Assembly (NCBI RefSeq): GCF_030345095.1
Contig: NZ_CP128360.1
Span: 5,270,001-5,334,000 of the forward strand
Source of the DNA: Solwaraspora sp. WMMA2056
Lineage (GTDB): Bacteria > Actinomycetota > Actinomycetes > Mycobacteriales > Micromonosporaceae
Direction of reading: 5' to 3'
Length of the DNA: 64,000 bases
Both the position numbers and the translations under genes were made by a program. The notes beneath the pieces are model-generated. The model ran no database searches. It worked only from the letters and a program-made list of their open reading frames with translations, and was not told the origin of the DNA. Shown here piece by piece: positions 6,614 through 16,530 of this stretch (within the stretch, counting starts at the first letter, position 1; each line of letters begins with the position of its first letter).

Positions 6614-9600
6614 ATGAACCCGCCCTCCCCTGCGCCGAACCCCGCTGGCCTGCTCACACTCCTCCCCGAGTTGACTCTTCGTGACGAGCAGCGGCTGCGC
6701 CGGCGCCTCGACGGGGTGCGCAAGGTGCGGGATCCGCAGGCCCGGCAGGCCGCGCTGGGCGAGATCGCCGCCTCGATCGCGGCGGCGCAGCAGGCGGTGC
6801 AGCGACGGCGGGACGCGGTGCCGCAGGTCAGCTACCCCGCCGGGTTGCCGGTCAGCGAACGCGCCGACGACATCGCGGCGGCGATCCGCGACCACCAGGT
6901 GGTGATCGTGGCCGGTGAGACCGGCTCGGGCAAGACCACCCAGATCCCGAAGATCTGCCTGGAGCTGGGTCGTGGGGTGCGCGGGCTGATCGGGCACACC
7001 CAGCCGCGCCGGCTGGCCGCCCGCACCGTCGCCGACCGGATCGCCGAGGAGCTCGGCATCACGCTGGGCGACGTGGTCGGCTACAAGGTCCGGTTCAACG
7101 ATCAGGTCGGCGGCCAGACCCTGGTGAAGTTGATGACCGACGGGATCCTGCTGGCCGAGCTGCAGCACGACAAGATGCTGCGCCAGTACGACACGTTGAT
7201 CATCGACGAGGCGCACGAGCGCAGCCTGAACATCGACTTCATCCTCGGCTACCTCAAGCAGTTGCTGCCCCGCCGCCCCGACCTCAAAGTGGTCATCACG
7301 TCGGCGACGATCGACCCGCAGCGCTTCGCCGACCATTTCAGCGAGCCGGGCCGGCCGCCGGTGCCGATGGTCGAGGTGTCGGGGCGGACCTATCCGGTGG
7401 AGGTGCGGTACCGGCCGCTGCTGCGGGAGACCGTCGACCCGGACGACCCGGACGCCACCCCGGGCACGGTGACGCTCGACCAGGTCGACGGGATCAGCGC
7501 GGCGGTGGAGGAGCTCGCCGACGAGGGCCCCGGCGACATCCTGGTCTTCCTCAGCGGCGAACGGGAGATCCGCGACGCCGCCGACGCGCTGGGCAAGCTG
7601 GTCGCCAACCGGCCCCGGCTGCGCGACACCGAGATCCTGCCGCTGTACGCCCGGTTGTCCGCCGCCGAGCAGCACCGGATCTTCCAGCCACATCCGGGTC
7701 GGCGGGTGGTGTTGGCGACCAACGTCGCCGAGACGTCGCTGACCGTGCCGGGCATCAAGTACGTCATCGACCCGGGTACGGCGCGGATCTCCCGCTACAG
7801 CAACCGGTTGAAGGTGCAGCGGCTGCCGATCGAGCCGGTGTCGCAGGCGTCGGCCAACCAGCGTAAGGGCCGCTGCGGGCGTACCTCCGACGGGATCTGC
7901 ATCCGGCTGTACGACGAGGCCGACTTCGAGTCCAGGCCGGAGTTCACCGATCCGGAGATCCTGCGGACCAACCTGGCCTCGGTGATCCTGCAGATGACCG
8001 CGATCGGGTTGGGTGACATCGCCGCGTTCCCGTTCGTGGAGCCGCCGGACCGCCGGCAGATCACCGACGGCGTCGCGCTGCTGCACGAGCTGGGCGCGAT
8101 CGAGCCGCCCGCGCCGGGCCTGCCGCCCCGGTTGACGGCTGTCGGGCGGCGGCTGGCGCAGCTGCCGGTGGATCCCCGGCTGGGCCGGATGGTGCTCGCG
8201 GCCGAGGGCAACGGCTGCGTCGACGAGGTGTCGGTGATCGCCGCCGCGTTGTCCATCCAGGATCCCCGGGAGCGGCCGGCGGAGCAGAAACCCCAGGCCG
8301 ATCAGGCGCACGCCCGGTTCGCCGATCCGGAGTCGGACTTCGTCGCCCTGCTCAACCTGTGGCGCCACCTGCGGGAGCAGCAGCGGGAACGCTCCGGCAG
8401 CGCGTTCCGGCGGATGTGCCGGGCCGAGTTCCTCAACTACCTGCGGGTCCGTGAGTGGCAGGACATCCACAGCCAGATCCGGCAGGTGCTGCGGTCGATG
8501 AACGTGCCGGTCGACCGGGGCGGTGAGCCGGCCGCGCCGGCCGCCGTACACCAGTCGTTGCTGGCCGGTCTGCTGTCGCACGTCGGGGTGAAGGACCCGG
8601 CCAAGCCGGAGTACTTGGGTGCCCGGGGAGCCAAGTTCGCGATCTTCCCCGGCTCGGCGCTGGCCCGCAGACCACCCCGCTGGGTGATGGCGGCCGAGCT
8701 GGTCGAGACGTCCCGGCTGTGGGCCCGTACGGTCGCCAAGGTCGAACCGGAGTGGGTCGAGGCGCTCGCCGGTCACCTGGTGAAACGCTCGTACAGCGAG
8801 CCGCACTGGGAGAAGAAGCAGGCGGCGGTGATGGCCTACGAGAAGGTCACCCTGTACGGCGTACCGCTGGCCGCCGGCCGCAAGGTCACCTTCGGCCGGG
8901 TCGACCCGGTGCTGAGTCGGGAGCTGTTCATCCGGCACGCCCTGGTCGAGGGCGACTGGCACACCCCGCACCGGTTCTTCCACGACAACCGGGCACTGCT
9001 CGACGAGGTCGGTGAGCTGGAGGAACGGGTCCGCCGGCGGGACATCGTGGTCGACGACGAGACCCTCTACGAGTTCTACGACCAGCGGCTGCCCGCCGAC
9101 GTGGTCTCCGGTCGGCACTTCGACTCCTGGTGGAAGAAGGCCCGCCGGGACCGGCCCGACCTGCTCACCTTCGACCGGGACATGCTGGTCAACCAGGGCA
9201 AGGGCCGGGTCGACCCGGCCGACTACCCCGACGAGTGGCACTCCGACGGGATGGCGTTGCCGCTGACGTACCGGTTCGAGCCGGGCTCGGCCGTCGACGG
9301 GGTCAGCGTCGACGTGCCGTTGGCGATGCTCAACCAGGTCTCCGACGACAGCTTCGACTGGCACGTGCCCGGCCTGCGCGAGGAGCTGGTCATCGCGTTG
9401 ATCCGGTCGCTGCCGAAGCAGTTGCGCCGCAACTTCGTACCGGTGCCGGATTTCGCCCGCGCGGCGCTGGCCGCCATCACCCCGGGTGCCGAGCCGTTGC
9501 TGGACGCGCTGGCCCGGCAGCTGCGCCGGATGACCGGGGTGGTCGTGCCGCACGACGCCTGGGATCTGACCAGGCTGCCGGCGCATCTGCGGGTGACGTT

Positions 9601-10588
9601 CCGGGTGGTGGACACCGACGGTAAGCCGGTCGCCGAGGGCAAGGACCTCGCGGCGCTGCGCCGGCAGCTGACCACCGAGGTCCGCAAGGTGGTGGCCGCC
9701 GCCGCGCCGGACGTGGAGCGCCGGGGGTTGCGGGACTGGAGCATCGGCACCCTGGCCCGCAGCGTCGAGCAGGACCGGGCCGGCTACCGGGTCACCGCGT
9801 ACCCGGGGCTGGTCGACGAGGGTGACTCGGTGGCGGTCCGGGTCTTCGACCGGGCCGCCGCCCGGGACCGGTCGATGTGGGCGGGCACCCGGCGGCTGCT
9901 GCTGATCACCCTGCCGTCGCCGGCGAAGTTCGTCGCCGGCCGGCTGTCCAACCAGGACAAGTTGGCGTTGAGTCGCAACCCGTACCGCAACGTGGTGGAG
10001 CTGCTGGAGGACTGCGCCGGGGCGGCGGTCGACAAGCTGATGGCCGACGCGGGCGGGCCGGCCTGGGACGCCGACGGCTTCGCGGCGCTGCGCGAGCAGG
10101 TCCGCGCCGGGCTGGTCGACACCACCGTCGAGGTGGTCAACCGGGTACGCCGGGTGCTGGCGGCGGCGCACGACGTGCAGCAGCGACTCGGGCGTACCAC
10201 CGACCTGGCCCTGGTCGCGGCGCTGACCGACATCCGCGACCAGCTCGCCGCGCTGGTCTTCCCGGGGTTCGTGACGGTCACCGGGTACGCGCGGCTGGCG
10301 GACCTGCCCCGCTATCTGACCGCGATCGACCGCCGGTTGGAGAAGCTGCCGCAGAATCCGCGCCGGGACCGCGACCAGCAGGCGAGGATCGACACGGTAC
10401 GCCGGGAGTACCAGCAACTGCTCGACGGGCTGCCGCCGGCCCGGCATCACACCGAGGCCGCCCGGCAGATCCGTTGGATGATCGAGGAGCTGCGGGTGAA
10501 CGTGTTCGCCCAGGCGCTGGGCACCCCGTACCCGGTGTCGGAGCAGCGGATCTACCGGATGATGGACGAGGCGGAAACGGCGGACTGA
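6614..10588 (+). CDS. hrpA: ATP-dependent RNA helicase HrpA (DEAH-box)
   Basis: This is a 1324-aa DEAH-box helicase of usual HrpA length. Motifs: GETGSGKTTQ (I, near residue 103), TQPRRLAA (Ia), DEAHERS (II), TSATID (III), TNVAETSLTVPGIKYVID (V) and QRKGRCGR (VI). HA2, OB-fold and the long DUF3418 C-terminal domain follow. The frame is open from 5969, but ATG 6614 begins the conserved protein. A TATCGT at 6598-6603 lies eleven bases before it, suggesting a very short or absent 5' leader. HrpA unwinds RNA in mRNA processing and ribosome rescue. A stem-loop spans the stop codon (10584-10639). Confidence 0.95.
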   Translation: MNPPSPAPNPAGLLTLLPELTLRDEQRLRRRLDGVRKVRDPQARQAALGEIAASIAAAQQAVQRRRDAVPQVSYPAGLPVSERADDIAAAIRDHQVVIVAGETGSGKTTQIPKICLELGRGVRGLIGHTQPRRLAARTVADRIAEELGITLGDVVGYKVRFNDQVGGQTLVKLMTDGILLAELQHDKMLRQYDTLIIDEAHERSLNIDFILGYLKQLLPRRPDLKVVITSATIDPQRFADHFSEPGRPPVPMVEVSGRTYPVEVRYRPLLRETVDPDDPDATPGTVTLDQVDGISAAVEELADEGPGDILVFLSGEREIRDAADALGKLVANRPRLRDTEILPLYARLSAAEQHRIFQPHPGRRVVLATNVAETSLTVPGIKYVIDPGTARISRYSNRLKVQRLPIEPVSQASANQRKGRCGRTSDGICIRLYDEADFESRPEFTDPEILRTNLASVILQMTAIGLGDIAAFPFVEPPDRRQITDGVALLHELGAIEPPAPGLPPRLTAVGRRLAQLPVDPRLGRMVLAAEGNGCVDEVSVIAAALSIQDPRERPAEQKPQADQAHARFADPESDFVALLNLWRHLREQQRERSGSAFRRMCRAEFLNYLRVREWQDIHSQIRQVLRSMNVPVDRGGEPAAPAAVHQSLLAGLLSHVGVKDPAKPEYLGARGAKFAIFPGSALARRPPRWVMAAELVETSRLWARTVAKVEPEWVEALAGHLVKRSYSEPHWEKKQAAVMAYEKVTLYGVPLAAGRKVTFGRVDPVLSRELFIRHALVEGDWHTPHRFFHDNRALLDEVGELEERVRRRDIVVDDETLYEFYDQRLPADVVSGRHFDSWWKKARRDRPDLLTFDRDMLVNQGKGRVDPADYPDEWHSDGMALPLTYRFEPGSAVDGVSVDVPLAMLNQVSDDSFDWHVPGLREELVIALIRSLPKQLRRNFVPVPDFARAALAAITPGAEPLLDALARQLRRMTGVVVPHDAWDLTRLPAHLRVTFRVVDTDGKPVAEGKDLAALRRQLTTEVRKVVAAAAPDVERRGLRDWSIGTLARSVEQDRAGYRVTAYPGLVDEGDSVAVRVFDRAAARDRSMWAGTRRLLLITLPSPAKFVAGRLSNQDKLALSRNPYRNVVELLEDCAGAAVDKLMADAGGPAWDADGFAALREQVRAGLVDTTVEVVNRVRRVLAAAHDVQQRLGRTTDLALVAALTDIRDQLAALVFPGFVTVTGYARLADLPRYLTAIDRRLEKLPQNPRRDRDQQARIDTVRREYQQLLDGLPPARHHTEAARQIRWMIEELRVNVFAQALGTPYPVSEQRIYRMMDEAETAD

Positions 10589-10639
10589 GCCGTCGGGTGA
10601 TCCGGCCCGCCGACGCCAGGGCGGCGGCGACGGCTCAGT
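10584..10639. terminator. Stem-loop at the 3' end of hrpA
   Basis: ACTGAGCCGTCG (10584-10595) pairs exactly with 10628-10639, with GC-rich complementary segments (CCCGCC/GGCGG) inside. It includes the hrpA stop codon and lies between convergent genes, so it can terminate both. Confidence 0.65.
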
Positions 10640-10652
10640 CGTCGCTGATTCG

Positions 10653-11984
10653 TCAGTCGCGTTGCAGGGTGAACACGGAGGCACCGGCGACGACGTCGAT
10701 GTCGTACCGGTCGGTCGCGTCGGCGAAGCCACGGCCGGTGAAGACCGCTCCGGGGGCGACACCACCGCGCTGACGGTCATCGAGGGTCACGTCGCCGGCG
10801 CCGGCACCGAAGCTGACCCGGGCCGGCGGACCGTCCGGGGCGCTGACCACGAACTGGTTGGCGCCGCCGGTCATCCGTACCGTCATCGTGCCGTCGGGTG
10901 CCGGCAGTGCCAGGTCGATCCGGGCCGCCCCGCCGACGATGTCGACGCCGTCGAGGTCGGCGGCGGTCAGGTCGATCGCGTGCTGGGCGACGCCGCCGGT
11001 GAGGCGCAGCTGCCAGCGGACCGCCGAGTTCAGCTGGATGTCGACGACGCCGGGTCCGGTCTGCCCACTGGGCACCAGGTGCAGCTGGATCCGGCTGTCG
11101 TCGTCAGCGATGATCCGTGGCTGCACGTCGGCATCGATCGGGGTGCTCACCCGGTACAGTTCGTCGCCGAGGTCGACCGCCCGGATATTGACCGTGGTGG
11201 TGCCGCTGACCAGGTCGAACTCGGCTTCCTGCAGGTCGCCGCGCGGGCCGGTGACCAGTCGTTCGGTGGCCGGGGCCGTCTCGACCGGGTCGCCGTCGTC
11301 GACCGCTCCCGGTGCGGGTGCGCCGCCGGCGGCTGAGTCCGGGGCGGCGGGGGCGGGCTGCGCGTCGGCGGTCGGGCCACCGCCGCCACCGCCGCGCGTT
11401 TGCATCAGGTTGGCACCGGCCACGGCGGCCACCAGGAACAGGGCGAGCAGACCGGTCAGCAGCAGGGCGAACCGCCGGGGGCGGCGACGTGCGGTCGGCG
11501 GCCCGTCCGGTGGACCGGTCGGCGGCGTCCAGTCCGGGGCCGTCCAGCTCGGCGAGGCCCCGTACGCCGGGTCGTCGCGATGGTCGGACTCGCCGCCGTC
11601 GGGCCAGTCGCCGGACCCGTCGGGTCCACGGGCGTCGGCGGCGGCGTCGCCGGAGCCACGGTCGAAGAACGGTACGGCCGGGGCGACCGGCTCGGGCCGG
11701 TCCAACTCCCGGGCCAGCCACGGCGGCGGTGGGAGCAGCCGGGGCGGCCCGGTCACCGTGTCGTCGCCGGACAGTGGCGGAAGGTGGTCCTCGGCCGGAT
11801 CACCGGCGTCGCTGGGCGGGCGGCCCGGCCAGGCCCCGTCGGGCCGGTACGGCGCGGAGTTGCCCGGCTCGGCCAGCGGGACCGTCGGGCCGCCGGACGA
11901 CCCGGACGACCCGGACGGCTCCGGACGGTCGACCGGACCGAGTTCGATCGCTGCGGGCTGCGCCCCCTGTGCCGGTCGCTGCAT
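10653..11984 (-). CDS. Membrane-anchored protein with C-terminal extracytoplasmic domain
   Basis: ATG 11984 has GAGGAGGG about eight bases upstream and is preferred over an upstream extension. In the 443-aa product, residues 1-165 are Pro/Gly/Asp-rich and disordered (cytoplasmic). A single membrane helix follows (RRFALLLTGLLALFLVAAVAGA, about 172-193), then a Gly/Ala/Pro linker and a beta-rich outer domain with repeats such as TVNIRAVDLGDELYRVSTP and TVRMTGGANQFVVSAPDG. The outer part looks like a DUF4097/adhesin-type beta-solenoid. The topology suggests a type II membrane protein. No enzyme motif is visible and the function is unknown. Confidence 0.75.
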   Translation of the reverse strand: MQRPAQGAQPAAIELGPVDRPEPSGSSGSSGGPTVPLAEPGNSAPYRPDGAWPGRPPSDAGDPAEDHLPPLSGDDTVTGPPRLLPPPPWLARELDRPEPVAPAVPFFDRGSGDAAADARGPDGSGDWPDGGESDHRDDPAYGASPSWTAPDWTPPTGPPDGPPTARRRPRRFALLLTGLLALFLVAAVAGANLMQTRGGGGGGPTADAQPAPAAPDSAAGGAPAPGAVDDGDPVETAPATERLVTGPRGDLQEAEFDLVSGTTTVNIRAVDLGDELYRVSTPIDADVQPRIIADDDSRIQLHLVPSGQTGPGVVDIQLNSAVRWQLRLTGGVAQHAIDLTAADLDGVDIVGGAARIDLALPAPDGTMTVRMTGGANQFVVSAPDGPPARVSFGAGAGDVTLDDRQRGGVAPGAVFTGRGFADATDRYDIDVVAGASVFTLQRD

Positions 11985-12284
11985 GACGGGCCCTCCTCGG
12001 CTCGCGGGCACCATGCACCGAGGTGCCCACCCGGAGGTACGCAGCCGACCGCCGGACGGATCGATCGCAGCGGAAGAAATCGCGACGAGCAGCCCGGGGG
12101 CACCCGCTTCGTGTCCACCTCCGGACACTGCGTGTATGAACTCTACATTGGATCGGTCCGGCTGTCCGACGAACCCGTTGTGCCACAGTGTCTGTCGAGC
12201 TGACCTAACACTCAGTTGTCACCCATACTGAACGGCAGGGTCCGTCCACCCCCCACGCACGCGACGCGGCCCGGAGGGATGATC
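11985..12284. other. Divergent intergenic region
   Basis: This 300-bp region separates the start of the membrane-anchored protein gene from the GNAT-like gene. It holds the ribosome sites of both genes and must hold both promoters. I see -10-like hexamers (TACATT near 12145, CATACT near 12225) but none with a convincing -35 partner, and no clear dyad. Confidence 0.5.
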
Positions 12285-12836
12285 ATGCACATCGAGGTCG
12301 GTACGGACGTTCCCGCCGAGCTGACCGAGGCGACCTGGCGCTTGTACACCGACGCATTCGACGAACTGCGGGTGACCGCGGTGCAACGGCACGTCATGGA
12401 CCGCGTCGAGTTCGACCACGTCATCAGTGACAAACGGGTGCTGAAGTACCTCGGGCGGGACCCGGGTCGCCCGGACGAACTGGCCGCGCTCGCGACCTTC
12501 ACCAACGAGCTCGACGCGATGCCACTGATCTCACCGGACTACTTCGCGCACCACTGGCCACAGCTGTACGCCGAGAAACGCATCTGGTACATCGGGTTCT
12601 TCGCCATCCACCCGGCGAGCCGTGGCTGCGGGATCTTCGAGTCGGTGATCGCCGACATGTGGCAGCGGGTACGCGCCTGCGACGGCATCGCCGCGCTGGA
12701 CATCTGCCGCCGCAACGACGAGATCGGGCTCGGTAGGGCGATCCACCAGACACTGACGTCGTTGACCGCCGGCACCGGGGCCCGGCGGCTCGACGAACAG
12801 ACGTTCTGGCTCTACGAGCCGCCGCCGCGGCCCTGA
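12285..12836 (+). CDS. GNAT-like acyltransferase family protein
   Basis: This is a 183-aa protein. ATG 12285 is chosen because CGGAGGG lies about seven bases before it; the in-frame ATG at 12279 would abut the ribosome site. The pattern RIWYIGFFAIHPASRGCGIFESVIADMWQRVRACDGIAALDIC resembles the GNAT beta4-alpha3 region with a degenerate R-x-x-G-x-G/A acetyl-CoA loop (SRGCGIFE). It would be a small soluble protein. The substrate is unknown. Its 3' end overlaps the convergent GGDEF-EAL gene by 25 bp. Confidence 0.6.
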   Translation: MHIEVGTDVPAELTEATWRLYTDAFDELRVTAVQRHVMDRVEFDHVISDKRVLKYLGRDPGRPDELAALATFTNELDAMPLISPDYFAHHWPQLYAEKRIWYIGFFAIHPASRGCGIFESVIADMWQRVRACDGIAALDICRRNDEIGLGRAIHQTLTSLTAGTGARRLDEQTFWLYEPPPRP

Positions 12837-15253
12837 GTCGGCTCCGCCGCTGCCATCGGCTCCGGCTCCGCGGTCGCCATCGGCTCTGCCCGGCCGACCT
12901 CCGCCGGGCCGACCTCCGCCGACCAGAGGTGGACGAACTCCTGTGGCTCCACCGGTTCCCCCCAGAGTCTGCCCTGGCCGTACAGCACGCCGAGGACCGC
13001 GAGCACGCTCTGCTGCAGCGGCGTCTCGACGCCCTCGGCGACCACGGTGAGGTGCAGCGCGCTGCTCATCGCGACGACCGCCCGGACGATCTCCTCATCC
13101 TTGGCGCTCGCCCCGAGCCCGGCCACGAACGCACGGTCCACCTTCACCCCGGTCACCGGATGGCTCCGCAGGTAGCCGAGCGCCGAGAAGCCGGTGCCGA
13201 AATCGTCGACGACGATGCGGATGCCGCGCTGGCGCAGGTCGGACAGGACCTGGCCGGTGGCGCTGGTCGGGTCGATCATCACCGACTCGGTGATCTCCAG
13301 CACCACCGCCGACGCCGGTACGTCGTACCGGGCCAGGCAGTCGTCCAGCGCCCGGGACAGCCCGGGGTCGCGCAACTGCCGGGGTGACACATTGATCGAC
13401 ATCCAGAAGTCGGCGTCGACCGTGCCGTCGGCGCGCCACTGCGCGACCTGATGCAGCGCACGGTCGAGCACCCAGCGCCCGATCGGTCCGATCAGCCCGG
13501 TGTCCTCGGCCATCGGGATGAACACCGCCGGCGACACCGGCCCGCGCTCGGGATGCTCCCAACGCAGCAACGCCTCCGCCCCGATCAGGGCACCGCTTTC
13601 CAGATCGACGATCGGCTGGTACGCCAACCGCAGGTCGTCCTGCGCGAGCGCCGTCCGCAGCGCCTGCTCGATGTCGACCCGTTCCCGGACCCGTTCGTGC
13701 ATCGACGCGTCGAACATCACCCACCGGCCCCGGCCGTCGGCCTTGGCCTGGTACATGGCGGTGTCGGCGTCGCGCAGCAGCGCGTCGGCGGACACCGGCG
13801 GGTCGGCGCGGACGCCGGCGGGGCCCAGTTCGGTCCCGGCGATACCCACCGATGCGGTGATCACCGCCTCGACCTGGCGGATCTGCAGTGGCGTGTTCAC
13901 ACAGTCGATGATCCGGTCGGCCACCGTGAGCGCGTCCGAGCGGTCACCCAGGTGGACCACGACGAACTCGTCGCCGCCGACCCGGGCGACCATCGCCGCC
14001 GGGGGCAGCGCCGCGCGCAGCCGGCCCGCCACCTCGGCGATCAGCTGGTCGCCGGCGTGGTGCCCCCAGGAATCGTTGACCAGCTTGAAGCCGTCGAGGT
14101 CGAGGAAGAACACCCAGATCCACGTCCGGTTCGCCGGACGCGTGGTCAGCAGCCGACGGACCTCGGCGGCGAGCATCAACCGGTTGGGCAGGCCGGTGAG
14201 CGGATCGTGGGTGGCCCGGTGCTCGTAGCGACGCTGCGCGGCGGCATAGCCCTGCACGGCGGAGACCGCCCGCATCATCAGCAGTACCACCATCGCCGCG
14301 CCGCCGACCCCGAGCACCAGCCGGTCGGTGGCGGACCGGCCGGAGACGAAGACCGTCAACAGGAACGGTGCGGCCAACGCCGGACCGATCAGCAGCAGCC
14401 GCTGCCAGGACCACGCCTGCACCGGCAGCGGGGCGGCCCGGCCGAGCTCGACCACCGACGGGTGCAGCGCCGCCGCGCCGATGAGCAGGAAGCCGACCAG
14501 GAACGGCAGGTCCAGCAGGCGGGAGCCGGTCAGCTGGCCGGAGACCCCGATGATGGCGTACAGCACGTCACCGAGCAGCAGGCAGCTCATCGAGGCGACC
14601 AGCAACAGGTAGCTGGCCCGCCGCGCGGCGGTGGTGAAGGCCAGACTGACCAGCAGCAGGACGAGGATCACGTCGAAGATCGGGTACAGCGCGGCGAGGG
14701 CCGACACCAACGCCGGACGGCCGGTGATGCTGCCGGCCGGTACCGCCAGCAGCAGCACCGAACACAGGGCGGCACCGATGAAGACGATCAGCCCGTCGAT
14801 GACCGCGTGGGACGGCAGTCGGCCCCGGGTGCGCAGCAGCCCCGCCAACCCGAGCAGCATGAACAGGTAGCCGGGCACCGTCGCGGCGTCCGCCGCCAGC
14901 GCGTACGTCCCGTCCTGGCCGACCGCCCACGGCCGTGCCAGCGCGCCGGTGAGGAAGCAGACACACGCGGCGGCGAGCAACGCCCAGGCCAGTCGCGGTC
15001 GGGCACCGTGCCAGCGGGGTCCCACCACCACAGCCGCGGCCCCGCCCACCCCAGCGACGACGAACGCTGAGCCGTGAATCAGTGGGGAGTCGACGACGCC
15101 GTACAGCACGGCCGCCACGGCGCCGACGACGAGCAGGGCCAGCGCCGGCAACGACGAACAGGCGCGGGTCGTCCCCGGCGCGGCGGGTCGCACCACGATG
15201 GCCCCTGCGCACATGTCATCCACCGGCTGATTCGTCAAACAGGCGCACACCAT
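12812..15253 (-). CDS. Membrane GGDEF-EAL bifunctional c-di-GMP enzyme
   Basis: This 813-aa protein has about eight to ten membrane helices (residues 35-335), a GGDEF domain (about 345-510, exact GGDEF at 426-430) and an EAL domain (about 525-770, EAL at 560-562). EAL-domain motifs NVSPRQL, EITES, DDFGTGFSALGYL, KVDRAFV and AEGVET are intact. Both catalytic motifs are canonical, so it may both make and degrade c-di-GMP. The RxxD inhibitory site normally five residues before GGDEF is absent (PPAAMVARV). A later start at Met14 is possible. The C-terminus is an Ala/Glu/Pro tail. Its role is probably signalling for development or secretion. Confidence 0.93.
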   Translation of the reverse strand: MVCACLTNQPVDDMCAGAIVVRPAAPGTTRACSSLPALALLVVGAVAAVLYGVVDSPLIHGSAFVVAGVGGAAAVVVGPRWHGARPRLAWALLAAACVCFLTGALARPWAVGQDGTYALAADAATVPGYLFMLLGLAGLLRTRGRLPSHAVIDGLIVFIGAALCSVLLLAVPAGSITGRPALVSALAALYPIFDVILVLLLVSLAFTTAARRASYLLLVASMSCLLLGDVLYAIIGVSGQLTGSRLLDLPFLVGFLLIGAAALHPSVVELGRAAPLPVQAWSWQRLLLIGPALAAPFLLTVFVSGRSATDRLVLGVGGAAMVVLLMMRAVSAVQGYAAAQRRYEHRATHDPLTGLPNRLMLAAEVRRLLTTRPANRTWIWVFFLDLDGFKLVNDSWGHHAGDQLIAEVAGRLRAALPPAAMVARVGGDEFVVVHLGDRSDALTVADRIIDCVNTPLQIRQVEAVITASVGIAGTELGPAGVRADPPVSADALLRDADTAMYQAKADGRGRWVMFDASMHERVRERVDIEQALRTALAQDDLRLAYQPIVDLESGALIGAEALLRWEHPERGPVSPAVFIPMAEDTGLIGPIGRWVLDRALHQVAQWRADGTVDADFWMSINVSPRQLRDPGLSRALDDCLARYDVPASAVVLEITESVMIDPTSATGQVLSDLRQRGIRIVVDDFGTGFSALGYLRSHPVTGVKVDRAFVAGLGASAKDEEIVRAVVAMSSALHLTVVAEGVETPLQQSVLAVLGVLYGQGRLWGEPVEPQEFVHLWSAEVGPAEVGRAEPMATAEPEPMAAAEPTQGRGGGS

Positions 15254-15349
15254 ACCAAGCCCGCTGCGGACCTGCCCTGGTCAGGAACACGTGCCGGCAC
15301 GGTCGGACCGGTCAGCCGCGACGACGGCGGCTGTTTAGCGGTCGACGGC

Positions 15350-15367
15350 GCGGGAGACATGTCCCGC
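15350..15367. promoter_or_regulatory. Palindrome abutting the acyltransferase start
   Basis: GCGGGA and TCCCGC flank a GACATG centre, ending one base before the GTG at 15369 in the 115-bp divergent region. It could be an operator or an RNA hairpin hiding the start codon. No regulator is identified. Confidence 0.35.
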
Positions 15368-15368
15368 C

Positions 15369-16478
15369 GTGCCTGCCACCCCACCTGCGCCCGGCCGGCT
15401 GCCGTCGCTGACCGGGCTACGGGCCGCCGCCCTGCTGGTCTTCGGCGTGCACGCGTACTCGTTCATCCCGCTCGCGGACCCGCAGGACGTGTGGTGGGCC
15501 GGCCTGCTGTTCGACGCCGGCGACCTCGGGGTGTCGTTCTTCTTTGTCCTGTCCGGCTTCGTGCTCACCTGGTCGGTCCGTTCCGGTCACCGGCCCGGAC
15601 GCTTCCTGCGCAACCGGATCGTCCGGGTCTATCCGGCGCATCTGGTGGCGCTGGGTCTGGCGCTGGTCGGGCTGGTGGTGACCGCCCGGACACCGGACTC
15701 CTGGCCACAGCTGCTGGCCAGCTCGGCCCTGCTGGTGCACGCCTGGCATCCCTCGGACGTCTACTACCTGGGGATCAACCCGGTCACCTGGTCACTTTCC
15801 TGCGAAATCGCCTTCTACCTGGCGTTTCCCCTGCTGTACGCCGGGTTGCGGCGACTCCGTACCGGCGCGTTGCGGGTGGCCGCCATCGTGGTGCCACTCG
15901 CCGTGTGGTCGATGCCGCTGGTGGCGCAGGCTCTCGTCGCCGCCGAGCACCGCCGGTGGTTCGTCTACGTCTTCCCACCGGTACGGATGCTGGAGTTCCT
16001 GCTCGGCATCGTGCTGGCGTTGCTGGTGCTGCGCGGTGCCTGGCGAGGGCCGGCGCTCCCGCTGGCGACGGCGCTGTGGGTGGTCAACTACCTCGCCGTC
16101 GGGTGGCTGCCGGCCGCTGCGCGCGACACCGCCGCGACGATCGTCACGATCGGCCTGCTGGTGCCGGCGGCAGCCCTGGCCGACCTGGGCGGTCGGCGGT
16201 CGGTGTGGCGGGACCGGCTCGCGGTGCACCTGGGCGAGGTGTCGTACGCCTTCTTCCTGGTGCACATGGTGGTGATCATCAGCGTGATGCACCTCCTCGG
16301 CCGGGACCGGGTCTTCCCGGCCGGGCAGGCGGTCGCCCTGGCGGTGGCGTTCCTGGTCGGGTCCTACCTGCTGGCGGTGCCGCTGCACCGCTGGGTGGAG
16401 CGGCCGGCGATGCGGCTGGCCAGGCAACGGGGCGAACGGACCAGGGGCGTCCCGGCCGGGGCCGGCCGTCCTGGCTAG
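15369..16478 (+). CDS. Acyltransferase family 3 membrane protein
   Basis: This is a 369-aa integral membrane protein with about ten helices. The N-terminal signature RLPSLTGLRAAALLVFGVHA (His near 27) and FFFVLSGFVLTWS followed by RFLRNRIVRVYPAH are typical of acyltransferase 3 (OafA/NodX) enzymes, which O-acylate sugars or lipids across the membrane. A late helix SYAFFLVHM matches the family's 'Y..YL.H' segment. The GTG start follows a palindrome and has no clear ribosome site. Not in an operon with obvious glycan genes; the substrate is unknown. Confidence 0.9.
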   Translation: MPATPPAPGRLPSLTGLRAAALLVFGVHAYSFIPLADPQDVWWAGLLFDAGDLGVSFFFVLSGFVLTWSVRSGHRPGRFLRNRIVRVYPAHLVALGLALVGLVVTARTPDSWPQLLASSALLVHAWHPSDVYYLGINPVTWSLSCEIAFYLAFPLLYAGLRRLRTGALRVAAIVVPLAVWSMPLVAQALVAAEHRRWFVYVFPPVRMLEFLLGIVLALLVLRGAWRGPALPLATALWVVNYLAVGWLPAAARDTAATIVTIGLLVPAAALADLGGRRSVWRDRLAVHLGEVSYAFFLVHMVVIISVMHLLGRDRVFPAGQAVALAVAFLVGSYLLAVPLHRWVERPAMRLARQRGERTRGVPAGAGRPG

Positions 16479-16530
16479 GCTCGGCGCGGGCCGCACCGGC
16501 CCGCGCGGTGGGCCAGGGACAGGAGACGAC

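Noticed and set aside
6386-10780. Very long minus-strand open frame (about 1460 codons) opposite hrpA
   Set aside because: It is the antisense of the well-conserved helicase. Its product is Arg/Gly/Pro/Gln-rich with no domain, as expected for a shadow frame in high-GC coding DNA.
13451-15070. 540-codon plus-strand open frame opposite the GGDEF-EAL gene
   Set aside because: Gln/Arg/Asp-rich shadow of a gene with clear catalytic motifs; no ribosome site or domain.
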